35,930 nucleotides of DNA from contig JAZDMK010000098.1 in NCBI GenBank assembly GCA_043800975.1, positions 1 through 35,930 of the forward strand. Reading direction: 5' to 3'. This DNA comes from JAZDMK01 sp043800975. Lineage in GTDB: Bacteria; Bacteroidota; Bacteroidia; Bacteroidales; JAHJDW01. The position numbers and the translations under genes are program-made. Below, one piece after another: positions 24,718 through 31,868 of this stretch; positions within the stretch are counted from its first letter, which is position 1, and every line of letters starts with the position of its first letter. The notes under the pieces were generated by a model. The model saw only the letters and a list, made by a program, of their open reading frames with translations. It was not told where the DNA came from and made no database searches.

Positions 24718-26951
24718 TTAGTGCAAAAAGATTTCGCTTAATGCTATTCTTGCTATTGATTTCAATCATTGGCAATTCATTTGCGCAGCAAAGGATTGTT
24801 CCTTCACCTTTGACTGTTGGATTGAAAAAGGGCTTTTTTACTTTTCAAAACAGACTCTTTATTCTGTATCCTGAAAACAAAAGAACGAATGAGATTGTTT
24901 CTTACTTCAGCGATTTTGCGATTCATGAAAAATTGGTTGACAGCAACAAAATTAAAACCAATCCGGCCTGTGCGGGAAATCTTGTATTCCGCTACGATAC
25001 ATCAATACACCATGCGGAAGGTTATAAACTGGATATTGATGAGCACGCCATTTATATTGAAGCCAGAACAGACACCGGTTTCTTTTGGGGAATGCAAACG
25101 CTTCGCCAATTAGTACTGACTGAAGGGAAAGATAAATTAACTCCCTGTTTGATCGAAGATGAACCGCGTTATTCCTGGCGCAGCAATATGCTGGATTGTA
25201 GCCGGCATTTTTATTCTGTTCCATTTTTGAAAAGGTATCTGGATATTTTGTCATTATACAAAATCAACATCTTTCACTGGCACCTGACGGATGATCAGGG
25301 CTGGCGCATCGAAATAAAAAAGTATCCTGAGCTTACGCAAAAAGGAGCCTGGCGCACGGAAGCGAATGGAAAAAAATACGGAGGGTTTTATTCGCAGGAA
25401 GAAATTAAGGAAATTGTTGAGTATGCGCGCCAGAGAAATATCATGGTGATTCCTGAAATTGAAATGCCCGGCCACTGCAGTGCTGTATTGTCTGCCTATC
25501 CTGCGCTTTCGTGTAAAGGTGAAGAATTAAAAGTCCCTGCAAATTTTGGTGTGTTTAAAGATGTTTTTTGTGCAGGAAAAGAAGAAACATTTACTTTTCT
25601 TAAGAATGTATTGGATGAAGTGATTACACTTTTTCCTTCTTCATATATCCATATCGGTGGTGACGAAGTGCCCAAGGATCGCTGGAAAGAATGTATGCAA
25701 TGTCAGAGCAGAATGAAAAATGAAAATCTGAAAGATGAAGGAGAACTGCAGGCATACTTTATCAAACGTATTCAATCGTATCTGAAAGCGAAAGGAAAAA
25801 TTGTAATCGGCTGGGATGAAATTCTGGAAGGGGGTGCAGATAAAGATGCTATGATTGAAGCATGGCGTGGAAAAGAAGAGGCTGACAAAGCTTTGAAAAA
25901 TGGGAATAAAATTATTCAAACCGTTTATTTGGATGCATCTCCTGCGAACAGAACGTTGGAAGATGTTTTCTATCATTCTCCACAAGATGGCGTTGGCAGT
26001 GCTTTCCAGCATCTTGTTGTGGGAAGTGACAGTCCGCTTTGGACAGAATATATTACCGAGAATAATTGTGAAGCCATGCTGCTCCCGCGACTACTGGCAT
26101 TCAGCGAAGTGATGTGGCTGGGTGACAGAAATCATCAACCGGTAAGTGGAAATGGTTCTGTGTATAAAGAGTTTCGAAATAAACTACCTGCACAATATTC
26201 AATGCTTTCCAATATGGGCGTTGCATATGGGCCAGAAGATAAAAGTCTTTTCAGTCTGCAGATGGTGTTAGATACAATTACTAAGTGCTGGACAATACAT
26301 GCGCAAAGAGGAATGAACGACATTAGCTTTTCATTAAAAGCACTTACACTTGAAAATTTATCTCAAATCTTCATTGATTCGATCCGCTTATGCGGTTATG
26401 TAAAATACCATGTTATTCCAATGAGAATGGGTAAAGCATTATCTGATCCTGTTTTGTTTGAGACCGTAAATCATCTTGCGCTAGGAAAGAAAGTGGTTTT
26501 TCAGCATCCCTATTCCGAGAAGTATGCGCAGGCAGGAGCGCTTGGGCTGACCGACGGAATACTGGGCAGTGAAAAATTCAGTGATGGCGCATGGCTTGGC
26601 TGGTGGGGGAAAGACATGGATGCAACAGTTGATCTGAATAATGAAATCGAAGTAAAGGAAGTTTCCATAAATGCATTGATGCAAAGTAATTCGTGGATCA
26701 TGCTTCCGCGAAAAGTAAAATATTATTCTTCGCTTGATGGAAAAGAATGGACGTTGATTTATACTGCTACACATGATATTTGTGAAACGGATTTATCAAC
26801 GAGAATTCATAAGTTTACGTGTAAACTTCCAAAAGCAGTTTCTGCAAGATACATCCGTGTTGTTGCTGTTAGCTATGGCAAGCTTCCCGCATGGCACAAC
26901 GGCGCAGGCGGTGATGCGTGGATTTTTGCGGATGAGATTATTGTCAGATAA
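24714..26951 (+). CDS. Secreted beta-N-acetylhexosaminidase (GH20) with C-terminal discoidin-like domain
   Basis: The enzyme removes terminal beta-linked N-acetylglucosamine or N-acetylgalactosamine from chitin fragments, glycoproteins or peptidoglycan pieces. The product is 745 residues with a signal peptide (about 1-25, ending NSFAQQ). A GH20b N-terminal domain (about 26-150) precedes the TIM barrel. Barrel motifs are HWHLTDDQGW (188-197), PEIEMPGHC, and HIGGDEVPKDRW with the catalytic Asp317-Glu318 pair, which works by substrate-assisted catalysis. WTEYI and a PRLLAFSEVMW segment complete the barrel. Residues about 600-745 form an F5/8-type C (CBM32-like) sugar-binding domain (SDGAWLGWWGKDM, YYSSLDGKEW). 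There is no sorting domain, so it is probably periplasmic. Its start overlaps the mfd stop, implying translational coupling to a functionally unrelated gene. Confidence 0.95.
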   Translation: MISAKRFRLMLFLLLISIIGNSFAQQRIVPSPLTVGLKKGFFTFQNRLFILYPENKRTNEIVSYFSDFAIHEKLVDSNKIKTNPACAGNLVFRYDTSIHHAEGYKLDIDEHAIYIEARTDTGFFWGMQTLRQLVLTEGKDKLTPCLIEDEPRYSWRSNMLDCSRHFYSVPFLKRYLDILSLYKINIFHWHLTDDQGWRIEIKKYPELTQKGAWRTEANGKKYGGFYSQEEIKEIVEYARQRNIMVIPEIEMPGHCSAVLSAYPALSCKGEELKVPANFGVFKDVFCAGKEETFTFLKNVLDEVITLFPSSYIHIGGDEVPKDRWKECMQCQSRMKNENLKDEGELQAYFIKRIQSYLKAKGKIVIGWDEILEGGADKDAMIEAWRGKEEADKALKNGNKIIQTVYLDASPANRTLEDVFYHSPQDGVGSAFQHLVVGSDSPLWTEYITENNCEAMLLPRLLAFSEVMWLGDRNHQPVSGNGSVYKEFRNKLPAQYSMLSNMGVAYGPEDKSLFSLQMVLDTITKCWTIHAQRGMNDISFSLKALTLENLSQIFIDSIRLCGYVKYHVIPMRMGKALSDPVLFETVNHLALGKKVVFQHPYSEKYAQAGALGLTDGILGSEKFSDGAWLGWWGKDMDATVDLNNEIEVKEVSINALMQSNSWIMLPRKVKYYSSLDGKEWTLIYTATHDICETDLSTRIHKFTCKLPKAVSARYIRVVAVSYGKLPAWHNGAGGDAWIFADEIIVR

Positions 26952-27029
26952 TTGAAAACATTCTGAAACCATTGTTGGGCGCAGATTTTATTCTTTCTGC
27001 CGAAATGCCGAAAAAAAAAGCATTTTTTT

Positions 27030-27059
27030 CTTGTATGTTTTGATTTTTCTATAACTTTG
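27030..27059 (+). promoter_or_regulatory. Promoter of the pyruvate:ferredoxin oxidoreductase gene
   Basis: CTTG (27030-27033) is followed after 18 bases by TAACTTTG (27052-27059), a close match to the Bacteroidota consensus. The leader to the ATG at 27131 is about 65 bases. Confidence 0.6.
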
Positions 27060-27130
27060 ATTGCCCAAAAAATCCGGGTTAAATCTGAGCTTTCACAGTA
27101 TTTATAACATATTAACACAATCTGAAAAAC

Positions 27131-30100
27131 ATGGAACAGAAAAAATTTATGACTTGCGACGGTAACTATGCCGCTGCACACATTGCCTACATGTTCAGCG
27201 AAGTAGCGTGCATTTACCCAATCACTCCTTCGTCAAATATGGCTGAAAACATGGATGAATGGGCTGCCGAGGGCAGAAAAAACATTTTTGGCGACATCGT
27301 TAAAATGTCGGAAATGCAGTCCGAAGCAGGTGCGGCAGGTGCTGTGCATGGTGCTTTGCAGTCCGGTGTATTGTCTTCAACATTCACTGCATCGCAGGGT
27401 TTACTGCTGATGATTCCAAATATGTACAAAATTGCCGGTGAACTTCTTCCCGGTGTGTTTCACGTATCGGCACGTGCACTGGCTGCACAGGCGCTCTCCA
27501 TCTTCGGAGATCATAGTGACGTGATGAGTGCACGCATGACCGGATATGCCATGCTGGCTACCGGAAGTGTTCAGGAAATTATGGATATCGCAGGCGTTGC
27601 TCACTTAGCCTCTATCAAAACACGTGTTCCTTTCCTCCATTTCTTTGATGGTTTCCGCACCTCACACGAAATGCAGAAAGTAGAAGTTCCTACTGCTGAA
27701 AGTTTAGAAAAATTATTAGACAGAAAAGCACTGCAGGAATTCCGCGAACGCGCTCTAAACCCTGAACATCCTGTTACACGCGGTACTGCGCAGAACCCGG
27801 ATGTGTATTTCCAGAGCCGCGAAGCTTGCAATAAATATTATGATGCAGTTCCTGATGTTGTTGCTGATTATTTGAAAGAAATCAGTAAGATCACCGGCCG
27901 TGAATACAAACCATTCACATACTACGGTGCTCCCGATGCTGAAAATATTGTGATTGCTATGGGTTCGGTTACCGAAACCATTCGCACGGTTATCGATCAC
28001 CTTGTGAAAAAAGGTGAAAAGGTGGGTCTGATTACAGTTCATCTGTATCGTCCTTTCTCAGAAAAATATTTCTTCAATGTATTACCCAAATCAGTAAAGC
28101 GCATTGCTGTGCTTGACCGTACAAAAGAACCCGGTGCTGATGGCGAACCTCTCTATCTGGATGTACGTTCCATGTTCTACAAAAAAGAAAATATGCCGCT
28201 GATCGTGGGTGGACGTTATGGCCTTAGTTCTAAGGATACATTGCCCGAACATATCATCGGTGTATATGAAAATCTGAAAGAAAATGAACCTAAAAACGGT
28301 TTCACAATCAGTATTGTTGATGATGTTACTTTCAAATCACTTCCTATTCTTCCGGCCGTAAACGTAATGTCTACTGATACATTCGAAGCCAAATTCTATG
28401 GCCTCGGTGCTGACGGAACAGTAGGTGCCAACAAGAACTCCATCAAGATCATTGGTGAAACAACAGAAAAATATTGCCAGGCATATTTTGCATATGACTC
28501 AAAGAAATCGGGCGGTTTCACTACTTCGCATTTGCGTTTCGGTGACAGCCAGATACGTGCTCCTTACCTGATCGCTCATGCCGACTTTATCGCATGCCAC
28601 GTGCCTTCTTATATTTATGCTTATGATGTCTTAAAAGGTCTTAAAAAAGGCGGTGTGTTTCTTTTCAACAGTATCTGGGATGCAGATGAAACAATCAAAC
28701 GTTTGCCGGATCACATGAAGAAAACACTGGCAGAAAAAGAAATAAGGTTCTATATTATCAATGCTACGAAGATTGCCGAAGAGCTAGGTATGGGCACACG
28801 CACCAACACCATCATGCAGTCGGCTTTCTTTAAAGTTTCGAATGTAATTCCTTATGAACTTGCTGAAAAGCAAATGAAAAAAGCCATTGAAAAAACCTAT
28901 GGCCGTAAAGGTGAAGAAGTACTGAAGATGAACTATGCTTGTATTGACAAAGGTGCGCAGGTAGAAGAAGTTAAGGTTGCTCCGGAATGGAAAAACCTGA
29001 CTGCTGAAAGCCATGTGAAACGTACTGATGTTCCTGAATTCATCGCCAATGTAGTTGATGTAATCAATGCACAAAAAGGTGATTCACTTCCTGTAAGCAC
29101 TTTCCTTGGACGTGAAGACGGAACTTTCCCCGCTGGTACTTCTGAATACGAAAAACGTGGTATCGCAGTGAACGTTCCTGAATGGGTTTCTGAAAACTGC
29201 ATACAGTGCAACCAGTGTTCCTATGTTTGCCCTCACGCTGCAATCCGTCCTTTCTTACTTGATGAAAATGAAGTGAAGAATGCTCCTGCCGGAACCAAAA
29301 CTGTAAAAGTAAATGGTAAAGGTGTTGAACATCTGCAATATCGCATTCAGGTAAGTGTGCTTGACTGTACCGGTTGCGGCAACTGCGCCAACGACTGTCC
29401 TGCTAAGACCAAAGCACTGGTGATGAAGCCACTGGGCTCGCAGGAAGCTGAAATCGAACGCTGGAAGCATTTTGCAAGCAAAGTCACTTATAAAACAAAT
29501 GTATTCGACAAGTTTGCCAATGTGAAGAACAGTCAGTTTGCACAGCCTTTATTCGAATTCTCGGGTGCTTGTGCAGGTTGCGGCGAAACTCCTTATATCA
29601 AGGTAGTAACTCAGTTGTTCGGCGATCGTATGATCGTTGCGAATGCAACCGGTTGCTCATCCATCTACGGTGGATCTTGTCCTTCTACTCCATACACTTC
29701 AAATAAAGAAGGTAAAGGCGTTGCATGGGCAAACTCACTGTTTGAAGACAATGCAGAATATGGCTTTGGTATTGCCACCGGCGTACGTCACCAGAGAGAC
29801 CGCATTGCACTCAATATGAAGAATGCAATGGAAGGCGATATTCCTGCAGAAGCAAAAGCAGCTTTTGCTGAATGGATCGAAAGCATGAATGATGCTGAAA
29901 AATCAAAAGTAACTTCAGCGAAAGTACTTGAAGTGATTAAAAATGTTAAACATCCAGTAGCGCAACTGATCAAAGATATGCAGCAGTACCTGATTAAGAA
30001 ATCAGTTTGGTGTATCGGTGGCGACGGCTGGGCTTATGATATTGGCTACGGTGGTTTGGATCATGTTCTCGCTTCCGGCGAAGATGTAAACCTGCTGGTT

Positions 30101-30676
30101 CTTGATACCGAAGTTTATTCCAATACCGGTGGTCAGTCATCCAAATCTACTCCGATTGCTGCAGTTGCTAAATTTGCTGCTGCCGGAAAAAGAGTACGCA
30201 AAAAAGATCTGGGTATGATGGCCATGTCTTATGGTTATGTGTATGTTGCACAGATCGCCATGGGCGCAAGTCAGGCACAGTGCTTCAAAGCTATTAAAGA
30301 AGCGGAAGCATATCCCGGACCATCAATTATCATTGCATACTCACCTTGTATCAATCATGGATTGCGCAACGGAATGGGACAAAGTCAGGCTCAGGCTGAT
30401 GACGCTGTAAAATGCGGATACTGGCACAACTACCGTTACAACCCAACACTGGAAGCCGAAGGAAAGAATCCTTTCACACTCGATTCGAAAGAACCCGATT
30501 GGACAAAATTCCAGGAATTCCTGCAGAGCGAAGTGCGTTTCACTTCATTGATGAAGATGTTCCCCGAACAGGCACAGGGCTTGTTTAACGCATCGGAAGA
30601 AGCTGCAAGATGGCGTTACAATTCTTACAAACGTTTAGCAACCTATGATTTCTCATTGAAGAAAGAAGAAGTATAA
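27131..30676 (+). CDS. nifJ: Pyruvate:ferredoxin (flavodoxin) oxidoreductase
   Basis: This thiamine-diphosphate and iron-sulfur enzyme converts pyruvate and CoA to acetyl-CoA, CO2 and reduced ferredoxin in the cytoplasm. The product is 1,181 residues, the normal length of the single-chain form. All parts are present: domain I with YPITPSSNMAE (the pyruvate-binding Thr), the transketolase-C-like domain, the gamma-type domain (FGDSQIRAPYLI), two ferredoxin-type 4Fe-4S motifs (Cys690/693/696/700 and Cys746/749/752/756), the proximal cluster Cys pair 814/817 (CAGCGETPY), and the TPP-binding GDGWAYDIGYGG with Asp965 followed by NTGGQSSKSTP. It is monocistronic, with its own promoter and terminator. 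It suggests ferredoxin-linked or fermentative metabolism. Confidence 0.97.
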   Translation: MEQKKFMTCDGNYAAAHIAYMFSEVACIYPITPSSNMAENMDEWAAEGRKNIFGDIVKMSEMQSEAGAAGAVHGALQSGVLSSTFTASQGLLLMIPNMYKIAGELLPGVFHVSARALAAQALSIFGDHSDVMSARMTGYAMLATGSVQEIMDIAGVAHLASIKTRVPFLHFFDGFRTSHEMQKVEVPTAESLEKLLDRKALQEFRERALNPEHPVTRGTAQNPDVYFQSREACNKYYDAVPDVVADYLKEISKITGREYKPFTYYGAPDAENIVIAMGSVTETIRTVIDHLVKKGEKVGLITVHLYRPFSEKYFFNVLPKSVKRIAVLDRTKEPGADGEPLYLDVRSMFYKKENMPLIVGGRYGLSSKDTLPEHIIGVYENLKENEPKNGFTISIVDDVTFKSLPILPAVNVMSTDTFEAKFYGLGADGTVGANKNSIKIIGETTEKYCQAYFAYDSKKSGGFTTSHLRFGDSQIRAPYLIAHADFIACHVPSYIYAYDVLKGLKKGGVFLFNSIWDADETIKRLPDHMKKTLAEKEIRFYIINATKIAEELGMGTRTNTIMQSAFFKVSNVIPYELAEKQMKKAIEKTYGRKGEEVLKMNYACIDKGAQVEEVKVAPEWKNLTAESHVKRTDVPEFIANVVDVINAQKGDSLPVSTFLGREDGTFPAGTSEYEKRGIAVNVPEWVSENCIQCNQCSYVCPHAAIRPFLLDENEVKNAPAGTKTVKVNGKGVEHLQYRIQVSVLDCTGCGNCANDCPAKTKALVMKPLGSQEAEIERWKHFASKVTYKTNVFDKFANVKNSQFAQPLFEFSGACAGCGETPYIKVVTQLFGDRMIVANATGCSSIYGGSCPSTPYTSNKEGKGVAWANSLFEDNAEYGFGIATGVRHQRDRIALNMKNAMEGDIPAEAKAAFAEWIESMNDAEKSKVTSAKVLEVIKNVKHPVAQLIKDMQQYLIKKSVWCIGGDGWAYDIGYGGLDHVLASGEDVNLLVLDTEVYSNTGGQSSKSTPIAAVAKFAAAGKRVRKKDLGMMAMSYGYVYVAQIAMGASQAQCFKAIKEAEAYPGPSIIIAYSPCINHGLRNGMGQSQAQADDAVKCGYWHNYRYNPTLEAEGKNPFTLDSKEPDWTKFQEFLQSEVRFTSLMKMFPEQAQGLFNASEEAARWRYNSYKRLATYDFSLKKEEV

Positions 30677-30693
30677 ACGATAAATTAATTTTA

Positions 30694-30727
30694 AAAAAGC
30701 CCTGCATTTTTCGATGCGGGGCTTTTT
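30694..30727 (+). terminator. Intrinsic terminator after nifJ
   Basis: A 14-bp stem with one G-T pair (30694-30707 with 30714-30727), loop TTTTCG, begins 17 bases after the stop and runs into T-rich sequence. Confidence 0.88.
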
Positions 30728-30746
30728 GTTTTTCTGCTTTAAAAAA

Positions 30747-30778
30747 AAAGCCCGCAATATTTTCACATTGCAGGCTTT
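30747..30778 (-). terminator. Intrinsic terminator of the small membrane-anchored protein gene
   Basis: The 12-bp stem (30747-30758 with 30767-30778) is fully paired only when read on the minus strand, where one pair is G-U and a T-run follows. It lies 23 bases past the stop of the gene at 30802. Confidence 0.8.
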
Positions 30779-30801
30779 TATTTTTTTGAGCTTTGCTCCG
30801 A

Positions 30802-31065
30802 TTATTTCCATTCAGCCAAAGCCTTGGAATTGAAATGCCAGCTGTCTACATACTCCAGCCAGTAGGCAGTTCCGTTGCTGATACCCATTGGGTAAATTTC
30901 TACACCTGAACCATAGCTGGCTGTTTTGCCCGAAGGAGCCACAGCAGGAGCATTGGCCTGTGCGTTTTGTGTGGAGCGGATCAGAAATGCAACACTCAGA
31001 ACTACCATGCTGACACCAGCACACACAAGCAGAAAACGTTTTGCGAATAAATCAGTTTTGAACAT
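30802..31065 (-). CDS. Small membrane-anchored or secreted protein, function unknown
   Basis: The product is 87 residues. It has one N-terminal hydrophobic helix (about residues 12-29, LLVCAGVSMVVLSVAFLI) after a basic start, then an Ala/Pro/Gly-rich linker (about 30-50) and a Trp/Tyr-rich end (TAYWLEYVDSWHFN). I recognise no family. That it is a real gene is supported by its own strand-specific terminator, an upstream TACTTTTG box and normal codon use. It lies tail to tail with nifJ and shares a divergent upstream region with the tRNA-Val(TAC) promoter. Confidence 0.65.
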   Translation of the reverse strand: MFKTDLFAKRFLLVCAGVSMVVLSVAFLIRSTQNAQANAPAVAPSGKTASYGSGVEIYPMGISNGTAYWLEYVDSWHFNSKALAEWK

Positions 31066-31107
31066 ACGATTTGATTTTTAAGGATTAATTCATTTTGTTT
31101 GTTGTTG

Positions 31108-31115
31108 CAAAAGTA
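31108..31115 (-). promoter_or_regulatory. -7 promoter box for the small protein gene
   Basis: TACTTTTG on the minus strand fits TAnnTTTG, 42 bases before the ATG. No -33 TTTG is present at normal spacing. Confidence 0.4.
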
Positions 31116-31153
31116 AGGAATGAAAACTTGCATATTAAGAATCGTCAATTTTT

Positions 31154-31184
31154 TTTGGAAGTGAATTATTTTTTTATACCTTTG
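31154..31184 (+). promoter_or_regulatory. Promoter of tRNA-Val(TAC)
   Basis: TTTG (31154-31157), a 19-base spacer and TACCTTTG (31177-31184) match the consensus exactly. The tRNA begins 10 bases later, so the 5' leader is only a few bases. Confidence 0.75.
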
Positions 31185-31194
31185 CCGTCCTTTA

Positions 31195-31269
31195 GGGAGT
31201 TTAGCTCAGCTGGTTCAGAGCACCTGCCTTACAAGCAGGGGGTCACTGGTTCGAATCCAGTAACTCCCA
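31195..31269 (+). tRNA. tRNA-Val (anticodon TAC)
   Basis: This is a complete 75-base cloverleaf. The acceptor stem is GGGAGTT/AACTCCC. The anticodon stem CCTGC/GCAGG holds loop CTTACAA with anticodon TAC at 31230-31232, and the T arm is ACTGG-TTCGAAT-CCAGT. The discriminator base is A and the CCA end is not encoded. A GCAA-loop terminator follows directly. Confidence 0.96.
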
Positions 31270-31275
31270 CAAAAC

Positions 31276-31299
31276 AAAAGCCATCGCAAGATGGCTTTT
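31276..31299 (+). terminator. Terminator after tRNA-Val(TAC)
   Basis: A perfect 10-bp stem closes a GCAA tetraloop (arms 31276-31285 and 31290-31299). The core is the same as that of the hairpin after the second tRNA. Confidence 0.75.
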
Positions 31300-31338
31300 C
31301 TGTTTTAGGAAAGTAGCAAATTGAAACGTAGTTTCAAA

Positions 31339-31385
31339 TTTGCGAAGAGACTAAAACAAAAAGTCTGCAAAGCAGGCTTTGTTTT
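31339..31385 (+). repeat. Direct repeat copy 1 in the tRNA spacer
   Basis: It begins TTTGCGAA, carries CTGCAAAGCAGG, and matches the copy 104 bases downstream over about 43 bases with few differences. Its second half can fold as a terminator-like stem (31353-31385) with a 2-base bulge. Confidence 0.65.
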
Positions 31386-31442
31386 GATTCTCCCCCAATT
31401 CTGGATCAGCGAGCGAAGCGAGCTAATCCAATCAAGAGATGT

Positions 31443-31490
31443 TTTGCGAATCTCCTAAAACAGGAAGACTGCAAAGCAGGCATTTTTGTT
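31443..31490 (+). repeat. Direct repeat copy 2 in the tRNA spacer
   Basis: It shares TTTGCGAA, TAAAACA and CTGCAAAGCAGGC with the copy at 31339-31385, offset exactly 104 bases. It ends in a short T-run. Confidence 0.65.
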
Positions 31491-31526
31491 GGCTTTTCGG
31501 CTTCTTACTCATCCCTAAACCCCCCT

Positions 31527-31577
31527 CTCTTTGCCGAGGCAAAGAGCCGGACAAGCCTTCTCTAGGCATAGAGAAGG
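31527..31577. repeat. Pair of perfect 9-bp hairpins, possible dispersed intergenic element
   Basis: CTCTTTGCC (31527-31535) pairs with GGCAAAGAG (31538-31546), and CCTTCTCTA (31556-31564) pairs with TAGAGAAGG (31569-31577). The flanks ATCCCTAAACCCCC and GGGACTTAAA resemble REP-like intergenic repeats I associate with Bacteroidota genomes; this is from memory and untested. Confidence 0.5.
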
Positions 31578-31674
31578 GACTTAAATTCAAAAATATTTTT
31601 CATTTATAAACCACATTAGACAGGCTAGTCCGCAGAAAAATTAAAATACAATTACATTTAATTAAACAATGCCA

Positions 31675-31682
31675 TATCTTTG
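31675..31682 (+). promoter_or_regulatory. -7 promoter box of tRNA-Val(CAC)
   Basis: TATCTTTG fits TAnnTTTG and ends 8 bases before the tRNA. The -33 region lacks TTTG. Confidence 0.5.
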
Positions 31683-31690
31683 CACCACAA

Positions 31691-31765
31691 GGGATGTTAG
31701 CTCAGTTGGTTCAGAGCGCATGCCTCACACGTATGAGGTCACTGGTTCGACTCCAGTACATCCCA
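31691..31765 (+). tRNA. tRNA-Val (anticodon CAC)
   Basis: This is a complete 75-base cloverleaf. The acceptor stem is GGGATGT/ACATCCC. The anticodon stem CATGC/GTATG (one G-T pair) holds loop CTCACAC with anticodon CAC, and the T arm is ACTGG-TTCGACT-CCAGT. The discriminator is A and CCA is not encoded. It shares its D arm and T stem with the TAC gene upstream but differs in the acceptor and anticodon stems, so the two are not a recent exact duplication. Confidence 0.94.
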
Positions 31766-31766
31766 C

Positions 31767-31798
31767 AAAACAAAGCCATCGCAAGATGGCTTTGTTTT
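31767..31798 (+). terminator. Terminator after tRNA-Val(CAC)
   Basis: A perfect 14-bp stem (31767-31780 with 31785-31798) closes a GCAA tetraloop and runs into a T-run. Confidence 0.88.
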
Positions 31799-31868
31799 TT
31801 AACCCACTTTAGGATGGTTGATGTCCTCCATAGAGACGCAATACATTGTGTTTCTATGGCAGCTCCAG

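Larger units (their letters stand above)
31270..31690. other. Gene-free, hairpin-rich spacer between the two tRNA-Val genes
   Basis: I see no credible protein gene in these 421 bases. They hold, in order, the tRNA terminator, an imperfect inverted repeat around 31316-31343 (TTGAAAC facing GTTTCAA), two related segments at 31339-31385 and 31443-31490, a partly self-complementary GC-richer stretch near 31403-31430, two short perfect hairpins at 31527-31577, and the -7 box of the second tRNA. Confidence 0.7.

Noticed and set aside
31095..31316. Open frame across tRNA-Val(TAC), and a similar one at 31694-31882 across tRNA-Val(CAC)
   Set aside because: Both run through complete tRNA genes and their terminators and have no protein-like composition, so they are chance frames.
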